Source: Sipunculus nudus
Taxonomy: Eukaryota; Annelida; Sipuncula; Golfingiida; Sipunculidae
DNA length: 64,000 nucleotides
NCBI GenBank assembly: GCA_026874595.1
Contig: CM049315.1
Location: 72,213,416-72,277,415 of the forward strand
Reading direction: 5' to 3'
In this document: positions 22,527-35,946 of the stretch, in pieces
How positions within the stretch are numbered: position 1 is the stretch's first letter
Layout of the letters: every line of letters begins with the position of its first letter
Program-made: the position numbers and the translations under genes
Notes under the pieces: generated by a model
The model's input: only the letters and a program-made list of their open reading frames with translations
Database searches by the model: none
Told to the model about the DNA's origin: nothing

Positions 22527-23580
22527 TTTGTCTGTCTGTCTGTCTGTCTGTGTACTCTCTACAGGCCACAATTTTCCAGCAATTGCTTTCAAACTTATAC
22601 AGCTGGTAGACAAGCAAAAGTCCTGGAGGCCTATTTTTTTGGGCATTATAGGTCAAATGTCAAGGTCAAGGTCATCAAAAGTATACAAAACGGTTTTTTG
22701 TTCATATCTGTGTTAATATTGGTCGTATCTACTTCAACAGTAGCTCATTTTAATCGTCATTCCAAGGCCTGTTTTCTGGTATGTAGCTGACTCAATTTGC
22801 GGTAACCATGGTAACGCATTTTTGGGGAAAAGTGCTGATATTTTTCTAAATTTGTCAGTTTTAAAGCTACAGAGGTCTAGTTTTTTGCTTCAGGTAGCAT
22901 TCACCTAGTACTACAAGATTCTATTAAGAGTCTCGCAATATCTCGTATAATATCTCGTCAAACGAGATATTTCGAGATTTCAGTAATCTTGCCCTGGAGG
23001 CCACAGTTTTGCAGGAATCTTTTTGAAACTGACATATTGAAAGTCCTACACTATTATCTCGAAATCAATTTTTCATTTTTTTAATTCGGCCGCTAGGGGG
23101 CGCTGGGTGCAAACCTCTCCAACATATTATGCTTTGGCAATATCTCCAAAATTATAAGCCTCAATTACAAAAACTATAGTGTTTTTTTTTCCTCTATGTC
23201 TTCTTCATGAACTCGTTTAGTCATCTGGTCTCAATCTTGTGTCACTTTGTCTGTGTGTCCGTCTGTTTCTCAGTTGTCCTCAAATCCGCTTGCTTGCCGG
23301 TTCTTTGCTTCTCACATATACCATTCTACAGGGGACAGTTTTGAAAGAATCCTTTTAAAACTATTACATCTTATGTCTTACACTAATATCTCGAAACCCA
23401 TTTTTTCATTTTCCAGAATTGGCCGCTAGGGGGCGTTGCACATGACCCTTACTCACATATCATTATATTGGCCATATCTCTAAAACCCAAAGACTCAATT
23501 ACATAAACTATAGCTTATGTTCTTCCTTTGAGTCTTCCCCATAACCTGGTTAAGTCATCTGGTTTCGGTCTTGTGTCACT
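22527..23580 (+). repeat. Module N plus R331x2
   Basis: Closely matches about 636-1,690 (offset about 21,890 bp). RFX-like GTAACCATGGTAAC at 22802-22815, hairpin 22949-22971, CTCF-like cores at 23088 and 23421. Confidence 0.87.
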
Positions 23581-23586
23581 TTGTCA

Positions 23587-24024
23587 GTATGTCCATATAA
23601 ACTTTATAAACGGAGGGAAACATGAATGCACAGAGTCATGCAGGAATGCACGATGACACGCGTTTTAGTAAGACAAAGACACGTGTAGGTATGAGCGACA
23701 ATCAGCGCAGTTTGCTCGTTTTGTGTAGGGTCCATCGGGCCAAATGCCAATTCAGGCCCGCAGCCTACGGGAGGAATTAATTGGCGTAGCGGGGACCACG
23801 GCCACTTCCTGGTAAAAACTTGTGAATAAATATACCGGACGGGCTGACCATTTTCTCAGGGCCATAGGAATGTCACCATTCCAGCGTGCCCTCAGACCTG
23901 GTCAGACCTGGTCAGACCTAAAACGCGTGCCTGCACATCTGTGCGCATGCAGGTGATTGCTGTCCAAAGTTTCAGTCGCTGTGTCCTTCAGGAAAGGACC
24001 CGAACCGTTTTTTTTTTTTTTTTT
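23587..24024. repeat. Module C cassette, copy 6 (T17)
   Basis: Long-T sub-family copy, T-run 24008-24024. Confidence 0.9.
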
Positions 24025-24026
24025 AA

Positions 24027-24274
24027 TTGCTCGCCGGAAATCTTCGATTTCTGCAGGCAGGTTGGCCAGTCGCAAATGTCTGTTTGTTGCTTGCCGGAAA
24101 TCTTCGATTTCTGCAAGCAGGTTGGTCAGTCGCGGATGTCTGTTTGTTGCTTGCCGGAAATCTTCGATTTCTGCAAGCAGGTTGGTCAGTCGCGGATGTC
24201 TGTTTGTCTGTTTTTTGCTTGCCGGAAATCTTCGATTTCTGCAAGCAGGTTGGTCAGTCGCGGATGTCTGTTTG
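24027..24274 (+). repeat. 60-bp minisatellite, 4 units
   Basis: Units begin at 24027, 24087, 24147 and about 24215. The spacer before the last has become a T-run (GTCTGTTTTTTGC) instead of GTTTGTTTG. Confidence 0.88.
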
Positions 24275-24308
24275 TCTGTTTGTTTGTTTGTCTGTCTGTC
24301 TGTCTGTG

Positions 24309-25640
24309 TACTCTCTACAGGCCACAATTTTGCAGCAATTGCTTTTAAACTTACACAGCTGATAGACAAGCAAAAGTCCTCGAGGCCTCTTGTTATTGGG
24401 CGACATAGGTCCAAGGTCAAGGTCAAGGTCATCAAAACTTCTCAAAACGGTTTTTTCTTCATATCTTTGTAACTGTTAGTGGTATCTTCTTCAAACATAG
24501 CTCATTTTAAACGCCATTCCCAGGCCTTTCTTCTGGTGTGTAGCTCTTTCAAATTTGCCGTAACCATGGTTACGCATTTTGGGGAAAAGTCATGATATTC
24601 TGAAATAAGGGGTCTTATTTTTCTAACTTTGTCAGTTTTAAAGCTAGAGAGGTCTAGTTTTTTGCATCAGGTAGCATTTAACAAGTACTGCAAGATTTTA
24701 TTAAAATTCTCGCGATATCTCGTACAATATCTCGTCAAACGAGATATTTCGAGATTTCAGTAATCTTGCCCTGGAGGCCACAGTTTTGCAGGAATCTTTT
24801 TGAAACTGGCATATCTTAAGTCCTACACTATTATCTCGAAATCAATTTTTCATTTTTTTAATTCGGCCGCTAGGGGGCGCTGGGTGCAAACCTCTCCAAC
24901 ATATCATGTTTTGGCAATATCTCCAAAATTATAAGCCTCAATTACAAAAACTATATTGTATTTTTTTCCTCTAAGTCTTCTTCATGAACTCGTTTAGTCA
25001 TCTGGTCTCAATCTTGTGTCACTTTGTCTGTGTGTCCGTCTGTTTCTCAGTTGTCCTCAAATCCGCTTGCTTGCCGATTCTTGCGTCTCACATATAGCAT
25101 TCTACAGGACACAGTTTTGAAAGAATCTTTTTAAAACTATTATTATGTCTTACACTAATATCTCGAAACCAATTTTTCATTTTCCAGAATTGGCCGCTAG
25201 GGGGCGGTGCACTCAAACTTGCACAACATATCATTTTTTGGCCATATCTCCAAAACTATAAACATCTTTCACATAAACTATAGCTTATTTTCTTCCTCTG
25301 GGTCTTTCCAAAAACCTGGTGTTTTCATTTGGTTTCAATCTTGAGTCACTTTGTCTGTGTGTCCGTCTGTTTCTCAGTTGTCCTCAAATTCGCTTGCTTG
25401 CCGGTTCTTGCGTCTCACATATAGCATTCTACAGGCCACAGTTTTGAAAGAATCCTTTTAAAACTATTACATCTTATGTCTTACACTAACATCTCGAAAC
25501 CAATTTTTCATTTTCCAGAATTGGCCGCTAGGGGGCGGTGCACTCAAACTTGCACAACATGTCATTTTTTGGCCATATCTCCAAAACTATTAACCTCATT
25601 TACATAAATTATAGCTTATTATCTTCCTCTTAGGTTTCTT
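24309..25640 (+). repeat. Module N plus R331x3
   Basis: GTAACCATGGTTAC at 24560-24573, hairpin 24726-24748, CTCF-like cores at 24865, 25192 and 25523 (spacings 327 and 331 bp). Confidence 0.87.
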
Positions 25641-26021
25641 CATAACATGATTAAGTCATCTGTTCTCAATCTTGGGTCAGTATGTTTGCCTGTTTGTCAG
25701 TTGTCCTCAATTTCGCCTGCTTCCTGGTTCTTGCGTCTCACATGTAGCATTCTACTGGCCACTGTTTTGAAGGAATCGTTTTGTAAATTACACTTGTCAT
25801 ATATCGTGATGATATCTGGAAGTCCTATGTTTATTATTCAAATAAGTCAAAGGTCAAGGTCAAGGTGATCAAAATATATCAAAATCTTATTTTCTTTAGA
25901 ACTTTGTTAATATTGGTTCTTTCTTCACAAACTATGGATTATTTTCTTTCACTTTGACACTGCTCGTTCATCTGTCTAACTTAGTGTCATTTCCGGCAAG
26001 CGCGTGACCTCTGGTCATCTA
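25641..26021 (+). mobile_element. R331-derived segment with hairpin-TCTAG end
   Basis: TGACCTCTGGTCA at 26005-26017 followed by TCTAG. Here the next element begins immediately with the GCTTGCCGG hairpin at 26029, so two proposed element ends abut with only TTTGTT between them. Confidence 0.52.
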
Positions 26022-26028
26022 GTTTGTT

Positions 26029-27180
26029 GCTTGCCGGAATCAAAGATTTCGGCAAGCATATTGCTCAGTTGCGTATGTCTGTTTGTCTGTTTGTCTGTTT
26101 ATTTGTCTGCACTCTCCTGGCCACAATTTTGCCACAATCACCTTGAAACTTACAGCGATGATGAAAAACATAATTTCTAGGTGCCCTATTGTTTTTGGTT
26201 AAAATAGGTCAAAGGTCAAGGTCAAGGTCACGACAGGTATGGTTAACGGTTTTTGCACTATAACTTCGCCATAAATAGTTTTATCCACTTCTGCAATAGC
26301 TCATTTTTTTCGTCATCACCTGGCCTTTCTTTTGACATGTAGCTTACTTAAATTTGCTGTTACCATGGTTACGCAATTTTGGGGAGAAATCATGGAATTT
26401 CCTGATATTTTTCAAATTTGCAGCAATCGTACTGATTCTGAGATATTTTATGTAACACAAGAATATCTCGAAATTGTTTTTTCAGATTTTGGAAATGGCC
26501 GCCAGGGGGCGTTGCAGATGAAAAAACATGAAAATTTGTTTTGGTGCTATACCTCCAGAACTATTAAACATTGGGCCATTTCCATCACAGCACCTTCAAC
26601 TGGGGTCCATGAGCTTATTTTTGCGCATAGGTGCCAAAGTGCGCTATTGCCAGATTTCTCTATTTTTGGGGTAAAACTTTTGAATTTTGAAAATATGCAG
26701 TTTTCAGCTTCTAACTCTGTCAGTTTTTATGCTGGAGAGTTCAATTTTTTTGCATCTTGTAGCCCTTGGTGAGCTCTCGGTGATCCAATCAAAAATCTTG
26801 CAAAATCTCGCACCGTTTCTCGTCAAACGAGAGTCTTCGAAATTTCATTAAATATGACCTACAGGTTGCATTTTTTTAACAATGGCTTTGAAATTGATAT
26901 ATTTTGTGTTATTTATAAATATCTCGAAATCAGATTTTCATTTTTTGGAAATAGCCACCAGGGGGCGTGGTACCTGAAACACTGTAACATATCATTTTTC
27001 TGCAATATCTAAAATAATTTTAAACATGGCACAATTTTTATCGTTGTATCTTAAACTAGGAACATTGGCTTATTCCTCCGCACATGTAGCTTTGTGCTGC
27101 CAATACCATGGTTACCAAATTTGTGGGTTAAACTTGACGATCTGAAAATATGCAGTTTTTGGTTTCTATCTCGGTTAATA
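26029..27180 (+). mobile_element. Long N-type element
   Basis: Hairpin 26029-26057; AGGTCAAAGGTCA near 26,206; RFX-like GTTACCATGGTTAC at 26359-26372; CTCF-like cores at 26497 and 26953. The second RFX-like site is damaged here (CAATACCATGGTTACC near 27,101) but intact in the partner copy at 34875. Confidence 0.7.
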
Positions 27181-28085
27181 TTTATGTTTCAAGGGTCTAG
27201 TTTTTTGCATAAGGCTGCTTCCCCTTGGTCTTTAGTCATTCAATTGCAAGTCTCGTCAAATTTCGCTCGGTTTATCGTCAAACGAGAAAAAACGAGATTT
27301 CACGGAAATGCTTATAACTCGGCGACTTTTACAGCTACACAGGTCTAGTTTTCGGCATTTCATAACATATGACCAGCTTGACACGCCAGTAAAGAAATCA
27401 GGCCAAACCTCGCACCATATCTCGTCAAGCGAGAAAAAAACGAGATATCATTGAAATGTTTATAACTAGGCCGACTTTTACAGCTACTCAGGTCTAGTTT
27501 TTGGCATTTGGTAACATTTGGCCAACTTGACATAGTAAAACTGCGATACTTGGCGAAATCTCGCACTACATCTGGTCAAATGTGGAAAAACGAGATTTCA
27601 CAGAAATGCATATAAGTCGGCGACTTTCACGGCTAGACAGGTCTAGTTTTTGGCATTCATTAACATTTGGACGGCTTGACATGACAAACCTGCAAGACTG
27701 GCCAAATCTCGCACCATATCTCGTCAAACGATAAAAAAGGAGATTTCACAGAAATGCTAATAACTCGGCAACTTTTACAGCTAGACAAATGTAGTTTTCG
27801 CCATTTCATAACATTTAGAGAGTTTGATATGACAAATCTACAAGACTGGCCAAATCCTGCACCATATCTCGTCAAACGAGAAAACACGAGAGTACACGGA
27901 AATGCTTATAACTCGGCGACTTTTACAGCTAGACGGATCTAGTTTTCGCCATTTCGTAACGTTTGGCCGTCTTGACATAATAAAACTGCTCGTCTTGCCA
28001 AATCTCGTACTATATCTCGTCAAGCGAGAAAAAAACATGATTTCACGTAAATGCTGATAACACGGTGACTTTTGCAGCTAGTTTG
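27180..28085 (+). repeat. R148 tandem array, about 6 monomers
   Basis: GAAATG landmarks at 27305, 27453, 27603, 27751 and 27899, with a variant near 28048: spacings 148, 150, 148, 148 and 149 bp. Confidence 0.9.
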
Positions 28086-28087
28086 TT

Positions 28088-28134
28088 GCTTGCCGAATTC
28101 AAAGATTTCGGCAAGCATGTTGGTCAGTTGCGTA

Positions 28135-28165
<31 letters not shown>

Positions 28166-28950
28166 TTGTTGGTTTGTTTGTCTGCACTGTCCTGGCCACA
28201 ATTTTGCCACAATCACCTTGAAACTTTCAGAGATGATGGAGAATTTCTAGGTGCCCTATTGTTTTTGGTTAAAATAGGTTAAAGGTCAAGGTCAAGGCCA
28301 TCGAAAATCCTCGAAACCTTATTTTCCTCATAACTTGGTCAAAAATTGTCGTATCAACCTCATTCTTACCCCATTTTGTTCGTCTTTCCATTGCCCATAT
28401 CCTGGTATGATCAACCTTTGTTGGCCTTGTGTCACCTTGTCAGTATGTCTGTCTGTTTCAGGGTTGTTGTCAATTTTGTCAACGGCCTTGTTGTTCTTTC
28501 TGACATTTAGCACTCTCCTGCCCACAATTTTGCCACAATCACCTTGAAACTTTCAGATATGATGGGCAACCAAAATTCTAGGTGCCCTATTGTTTTTGGC
28601 CCAAATAGGTCAAAGGTCAAGGTCGAGGTCATCAAAAGTATACAAAACAGGTTTTTCTTCATATCTTTGTAACTGTTAGTCGTATCTACTTGAACTATAG
28701 CTCATTTTAATCGTCATCCAATGGCCTTTCTTCTGGTGGGTACTTGACTCAAATTTGCCGTTTCCATGGTAACACATTTTCGGGGGAAAATTATCATATT
28801 TGAAAATCAATGGACTAATTTGTCAGTTTTAATGCTAGAGAGGTCTAGTTTTTTCCATTAGGTTGCAGTCGTTTAATACTACATGATTTTATTAAAAGTC
28901 TGGCAATATCTCGTAAGATAGCTCATCAAACGAGATATTTCGAGATTTCA
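28088..28950 (+). mobile_element. Hairpin-led N segment
   Basis: Hairpin 28088-28116 with arms GCTTGCCGAATTC and GATTTCGGCAAGC, GTCT/GTTT run, then two AGGTCA clusters near 28,283 and 28,608. Unlike the copy at 10.2 kb it keeps CTAGGTGCCCTATTG ahead of both clusters. Confidence 0.68.
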
Positions 28951-29860
28951 TTAATCTTGCCCTGGAGGCCACAGTTTTGCAGGGTTTTTTTTAAAACTGA
29001 TATATTTCAAGTCTTATCCTCGTATTTCAAATTTGTTTTTTTTTCATTTTTTTGGATAGGGCCGCTAGGGGGCGCTGAACTCGAACCTCTCCCAACATAT
29101 CATGCTTTGGCAATATCTCCAAAACTATAAACCTCAGTTATATAAACTGTGGCTTTTTTCTTCCTTTGAGTCTTCTGCATACCTTGGAGTAGCCATCTGG
29201 ACTCAATCTCGAGTCACTTTGTCAGTGTGTCTGTCTGTTTGTCAGTTGTTCTCAAATTCGCCTGCTTGCTGGTTCTTGCGTCTCACATATAGCATTCTAT
29301 AGGCCACAGTTTTGATGATATCCTTTTGAAACTATTACACCTTATGTCTTACACTAATATCTCGAAATAAATTTTTCATTTTCCGGATATGGCCACTAGT
29401 GGGCGCTGCACACAACCCTCACACGCATACCATTGTATTGGCCATATCTCTACACCCAAAGCCTCAGTTACATAAACTATAGCTTATTTTCTTCCTTTGA
29501 GTCTTCTCCATAACCTGATTAAGGCATGTGGTTTCAATCTTCTGTCACTTTCTCAGTGTGTCCATCTGTTTGTCCGTTATCCTCAAAGTCGCCTGCTTGC
29601 TGGTTCTTACGCCTTACATATAGCATTCTACAGGCCACAGCTTTGACGGAATCCTTTTGAAACTGGGACATCTCATGTCATACTCTAATAATACGAAACG
29701 CGTTTGTCGTTTTTGGAATATGTCCGCTAGAGGGCGCTACAGTCGAACCTCCCAAGTATATCATTAATTCGCCATACCTCCAAAACTATTAATCTAAATT
29801 ACATAAATTATAACTCATTTTCTTCCTTTGAATCTTCTCCATAACTAGGTTAAGTCATCT
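28950..29860 (+). repeat. R331 array, 3 monomers
   Basis: CTCF-like cores at 29060 (CCGCTAGGGGGCGCTG), 29391 (CCACTAGTGGGCGCTG) and 29722 (CCGCTAGAGGGCGCTA), spacing 331 bp each. One fewer monomer than the related array at 11.1-12.2 kb. Confidence 0.88.
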
Positions 29861-30089
29861 GGTGTCAATCTTGTCTCACAAAGTCAGTATGTCTGTCTGT
29901 TCGTCTTTTGTTGTCGGCTTTGTCTGCTTGCCTGTTCTTTTGTCTCATATGTCATTCTACTGGCCACATATTCTCAGCAATGGCCCTGAGAGTCATTCCA
30001 TTGATAGAAAACCGACAAAATGTTCTGTCTGTCCGTCTGTGTTTCACTTCCGATTTCCGGCAAGCGTTCGACCTATGGTCGTCTAGTTT
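29861..30089 (+). mobile_element. Segment ending in CGACCTATGGTCG-TCTAG
   Basis: Hairpin at 30069-30081 followed by TCTAG and a GTCT microsatellite. Same as 12,250-12,473. Confidence 0.5.
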
Positions 30090-31470
30090 GTCTGTCTGTC
30101 TGTCTGTCTGTGTACTCTCTACAGGCCACAATTTTCCAGCAATTGCTTTCAAACTTATACAGCTGGTAGACAAGCAAAAGTCCTGGAGGCCTATTTTTTT
30201 TTTGGCATTATAGGTCAAATGTCAAGGTCAAGGTCATCAAAAGTATACAAAACGGTTTTTTGTTCATATCTGTGTTAATATTGGTCGTATCTACTTCAAC
30301 AGTAGCTCATTTTAATCGTCATTCCAAGGCCTGTTTTCTGGTATGTAGCTGACTCAATTTGCGGTAACCATGGTAACGCATTTTTGGGGAAAAGTGCTGA
30401 TATTTTTCTAAATTTGTCAGTTTTAAAGCTACAGAGGTCTAGTTTTTTGCTTCAGGTAGCATTCACCTAGTACTACAAGATTCTATTAAGAGTCTCGCAA
30501 TATCTCGTATAATATCTCGTCAAACGAGATATTTCGAGATTTCAGTAATCTTGCCCTGGAGGCCACAGTTTTGCAGGAATCTTTTTGAAACTGGCATATC
30601 TTAAGTCCTACACTATTATCTCGAAATCAATTTTTCATTTTTTTAATTCGGCCGCTAGGGGGCGCTGGGTGCAAACCTCTCCAACATATCATGTTTTGGC
30701 AATATCTCCAAAATTATAAGCCTCAATTACAAAAACTATAGTGTTTTTTTTTCCTCTAAGTCTTCTTCATGAACTCGTTTAGTCATCTGGTCTCAATCTT
30801 GTGTCACTTTGTCTGTGTGTCCGTCTGTTTCTCAGTTGTCCTCAAATCCGCTTCCTTGCCGGTTCTTGCGTCTCACATATAGCATTCTACAGGACACAGT
30901 TTTGAAAGAATCTTTTTAAAACTATTACATCTTATGTCTTACACTAATATCTCGAAACCAATTTTTCATTTTCCAGAATTGGCCGCTAGGGGGCGGTGCA
31001 CTCAAACTTGCACAACATATAATTTTTTGGCCATATCTCCAAAACTATAAACCTCATTTACATAAACTATAGCTTATTTTCTTCCTCTGGGTCTTTCAAA
31101 AAACCTGGTGTATTCATTTGGTCTCAATCTTGTCTCACTTTGTCAGTGTGTCCGTCTGTTTCTCAGTTGTCCTCAAATCCGCTTGCTTGCCGGTTCTTGC
31201 GTCTCACATATACCATTCTACAGGGGACAGTTTTGAAAGAATCCTTTTAAAACTATTACATCTTATGTCTTACACTAATATCTCGAAACCCAATTTTTCA
31301 TTTTCCAGAATTGGCCGCTAGGGGGCGTTGCACATGACCCTCACTCACATATCATTATATTGGCCATATCTCTGAAACCCAAAGACTCAATTACATAAAC
31401 TATAGCTTATGTTCTTCCTTTGAGTCTTCTCCATAACCTGGTTAAGTCATCTGGTCTCGGTCTTGTGTCA
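30090..31470 (+). repeat. Module N plus R331x3
   Basis: RFX-like GTAACCATGGTAAC at 30364-30377, hairpin 30511-30533, CTCF-like cores at 30650, 30981 and 31313 (spacings 331 and 332 bp). Confidence 0.87.
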
Positions 31471-31478
31471 CTTTGTCA

Positions 31479-31919
31479 GTATGTCCATATAAACTTTATA
31501 AACGGAGGGAAACATGAATGCACAGAGTCATGCAGGAATGCACGATGACACGCGTTTTAGTAAGACAAAGACACGTGTAGGTATGAGCGACAATCAGCGC
31601 AGTTTGCTCGTTTTGTGTAGGGTCCATCGGGCCAAATGCCAATTCAGGCCCGCAGCCTACGGGAGGAATTAATTGGCGTAGCGGGGACCACGGCCACTTC
31701 CTGGTAAAAACTTGTGAATAAATATACCGGACGGGCTGACCATTTTCTCAGGGCCATAGGAATGTCACCATTCCAGCGTGCCCTCAGACCTGGTCAGACC
31801 TGGTCAGACCTAAAACGCGTGCCTGCACATCTGTGCGCATGCAGGTGATTGCTGTCCAAAGTTTCAGTCGCTGTGTCCTTCAGGAAAGGACCCGAACCGT
31901 TTTTTTTTTTTTTTTTTTT
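31479..31919. repeat. Module C cassette, copy 7 (T20)
   Basis: Long-T sub-family, T-run 31900-31919, followed by a two-unit 60-bp minisatellite (31922-32041). Confidence 0.9.
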
Positions 31920-34900
31920 AATTGCTCGCCGGAAATCTTCGATTTCTGCAGGCAGGTTGGCCAGTCGCAAATGTCTGTTTGTTGCTTGCCGGAAATCTTC
32001 GATTTCTGCAAGCAGGTTGGTCAGTCGCGGATGTCTGTTTGTCTGTTTGTTTGTTTGTCTGTCTGTCTGTCTGTGTACTCTCTACAGGCCACAATTTTGC
32101 AGCAATTGCTTTTAAACTTACACAGCTGATAGACAAGCAAAAGTCCTCGAGGCCTATTGTTATTGGGCGACATAGGTCCAAGGTCAAGGTCAAGGTCATC
32201 AAAACTTCTCAAAACGGTTTTTTCTTCATATCTTTGTAACTGTTAGTGGTATCTTCTTCAAACATAGCTCATTTTAAACGCCATTCCCAGGCCTTTCTTC
32301 TGGTGTGTAGCTCTTTCAAATTTGCCGTAACCATGGTTACGCATTTTGGGGAAAAGTCATGATATTCTGAAATAAGGGGTCTTATTTTTCTAACTTTGTC
32401 AGTTTTAAAGCTAGAGAGGTCTAGTTTTTTGCATCAGGTAGCATTTAACAAGTACTGCAAGATTTTATTAAAATTCTCGCGATATCTCGTACAATATCTC
32501 GTCAAACGAGATATTTCGAGATTTCAGTAATCTTGCCCTGGAGGCCACAGTTTTGCAGGAATCTTTTTGAAACTGGCATATCTTAAGTCCTACACTATTA
32601 TCTCGAAATCAATTTTTCATTTTTTTAATTCGGCCGCTAGGGGGCGCTGGGTGCAAACCTCTCCAACATATCATGTTTTGGCAATATCTCCAAAATTATA
32701 AGCCTCAATTACAAAAACTATATTGTATTTTTTTCCTCTAAGTCTTCTTCATGAACTCGTTTAGTCATCTGGTCTCAATCTTGTGTCACTTTGTCTGTGT
32801 GTCCGTCTGTTTCTCAGTTGTCCTCAAATCCGCTTGCTTGCCGATTCTTGCGTCTCACATATAGCATTCTACAGGACACAGTTTTGAAAGAATCTTTTTA
32901 AAACTATTATTATGTCTTACACTAATATCTCGAAACCAATTTTTCATTTTCCAGAATTGGCCGCTAGGGGGCGGTGCACTCAAACTTGCACAACATATCA
33001 TTTTTTGGCCATATCTCCAAAACTATAAACATCATTTACATAAACTATAGCTTATTTTCTTCCTCTGGGTCTTTCCAAAAACCTGGTGTTTTCATTTGGT
33101 TTCAATCTTGAGTCACTTTGTCTGTGTGTCCGTCTGTTTCTCAGTTGTCCTCAAATTCGCTTGCTTGCCGGTTCTTGCGTCTCACATATAGCATTCTACA
33201 GGCCACAGTTTTGAAAGAATCCTTTTAAAACTATTACATCTTATGTCTTACACTAACATCTCGAAACCAATTTTTCATTTTCCAGAATTGGCCGCTAGGG
33301 GGCGGTGCACTCAAACTTGCACAACATGTCATTTTTTGGCCATATCTCCAAAACTATTAACCTCATTTACATAAATTATAGCTTATTATCTTCCTCTTAG
33401 GTTTCTTCATAACATGATTAAGTCATCTGTTCTCAATCTTGGGTCAGTATGTTTGCCTGTTTGTCAGTTGTCCTCAATTTCGCCTGCTTCCTGGTTCTTG
33501 CGTCTCACATGTAGCATTCTACTGGCCACAGTTTTGAAGGAATCGTTTTGTAAATTACACTTGTCATATATCGTGATGATATCTGGAAGTCCTATGTTTA
33601 TTATTCAAATAAGTCAAAGGTCAAGGTCAAGGTGATCAAAATATATCAAAATCTTATTTTCTTTAGAACTTTGTTAATATTGGTTCTTTCTTCACAAACT
33701 ATGGATTATTTTCTTTCACTTTGACACTGCTCGTTCATCTGTCTAACTTAGTGTCATTTCCGGCAAGCGCGTGACCTCTGGTCATCTAGTTTGTTGCTTG
33801 CCGGAATCAAAGATTTCGGCAAGCATATTGCTCAGTTGCGTATGTCTGTTTGTCTGTTTGTCTGTTTATTTGTCTGCACTCTCCTGGCCACAATTTTGCC
33901 ACAATCACCTTGAAACTTACAGCGATGATGAAAAACATAATTTCTAGGTGCCCTATTGTTTTTGGTTAAAATAGGTCAAAGGTCAAGGTCAAGGTCACGA
34001 CAGGTATGGTTAACGGTTTTTGCACTATAACTTCGCCATAAATAGTTTTATCCACTTCTGCAATAGCTCATTTTTTAGCTCATCGTCATCACCTGGCCTT
34101 TCTTTTGACATGTAGCTTACTTAAATTTGCTGTTACCATGGTTACGCAATTTTGGGGAGAAATCATGGAATTTCCTGATATTTTTCAAATTTGCAGCAAT
34201 CGTACTGATTCTGAGATATTTTATGTAACACAAGAATATCTCGAAATTGTTTTTTCAGATTTTGGAAATGGCCGCCAGGGGGCGTTGCAGATGAAAAAAC
34301 ATGAAAATTTGTTTTGGTGCTATACCTCCAGAACTATTAAACATTGGGCCATTTCCATCACAGCACCTTCAACTGGGGTCCATGGGCTTATTTTTGCGCA
34401 TAGGTGCCAAAGTGCGCTATTGCCAGATTTCTCTATTTTTGGGGTAAAACTTTTGAATTTTGAAAATATGCAGTTTTCAGCTTCTAACTCTGTCAGTTTT
34501 TATGCTGGAGAGTTCAATTTTTTTGCATCTTATAGCCCTTGGTGAGCTCTCGGTGATCCAATCAAAAATCTTGCAAAATCTCGCACCGTTTCTCGTCAAA
34601 CGAGAGTCTTCGAAATTTCATTAAATATGACCTACAGGTTGCATTTTTTTAACAATGGCTTTGAAATTGATATATTTTGTGTTATTTATAAATATCTCGA
34701 AATCAGATTTTCATTTTTTGGAAATAGCCACCAGGGGGCGTGGTACCTGAAACACTGTAACATATCATTTTTCTGCAATATCTAAAATAATTTTAAACAT
34801 GGCACAATTTTTATCGTTGTATCTTAAACTAGGAACATTGGCTTATTCCTCCGCACATGTAGCTTTGTGCTGCCGTTACCATGGTTACCAAATTTGTGGG

Positions 34901-34952
34901 TTAAACTTGACGATCTGAAAATATGCAGTTTTTGGTTTCTATCTCGGTTAAT

Positions 34953-35858
34953 ATTTATGTTTCAAGGGTCTAGTTTTTTGCATAAGGCTGCTTCCCCTTG
35001 GTCTTTAGTCATTCAATTGCAAGTCTCGTCAAATTTCGCTCGGTTTATCGTCAAACGAGAAAAAACGAGATTTCACGGAAATGCTTATAACTCGGCGACT
35101 TTTACAGCTACACAGGTCTAGTTTTCGGCATTTCATAACATATGACCAGCTTGACACGCCAGTAAAGAAATCAGGCCAAACCTCGCACCATATCTTGTCA
35201 AGCGAGAAAAAAACGAGATATCATTGAAATGTTTATAACTAGGCCGACTTTTACAGCTACTCAGGTCTAGTTTTTGGCATTTGGTAACATTTGGCCAACT
35301 TGACATAGTAAAACTGCGATACTTGGCGAAATCTCGCACTACATCTGGTCAAATGTGGAAAAACGAGATTTCACAGAAATGCATATAAGTCGGCGACTTT
35401 CACGGCTAGACAGGTCTAGTTTTTGGCATTCATTAACATTTGGACGGCTTGACATGACAAACCTGCAAGACTGGCCAAATCTCGCACCATATCTCGTCAA
35501 ACGATAAAAAAGGAGATTTCACAGAAATGCTAATAACTCGGCAACTTTTACAGCTAGACAAATGTAGTTTTCGCCATTTCATAACATTTAGAGAGTTTGA
35601 CATGACAAATCTACAAGACTGGCCAAATCCTGCACCATATCTCGTCAAACGAGAAAACACGAGAGTACACGGAAATGCTTATAACTCGGCGACTTTTACA
35701 GCTAGACGGATCTAGTTTTCGCCATTTCGTAACGTTTGGCCGTCTTGACATAATAAAACTGCTCGTCTTGCCAAATCTCGTACTATATCTCGTCAAGCGA
35801 GAAAAAAACATGATTTCACGTAAATGCTGATAACACGGTGACTTTTGCAGCTAGTTTG
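34953..35858 (+). repeat. R148 tandem array
   Basis: Fourth copy of the 148-bp array, offset 7,773 bp from the copy at 27,180-28,085. One hairpin reads CTTGTCAAGCGAG here instead of CTCGTCAAGCGAG (near 35,195). Confidence 0.9.
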
Positions 35859-35907
35859 TTGCTTGCCGAATTCAAAGATTTCGGCAAGCATGTTGGTCAG
35901 TTGCGTA

Positions 35908-35946
<39 letters not shown>

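Larger units (their letters stand above)
24275..32040 (+). repeat. 7.77-kb tandem duplication, copy 1
   Basis: Sequence from the microsatellite near 24,275 recurs directly at +7,767 to +7,777 bp. Contents: module N, R331x3, end motif, long N element, R148 array, hairpin-led N, R331x3, end motif, N, R331x3, cassette C and a two-unit minisatellite. Boundaries fall inside the low-complexity GTCT/GTTT run, so the exact base is uncertain. Confidence 0.9.
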
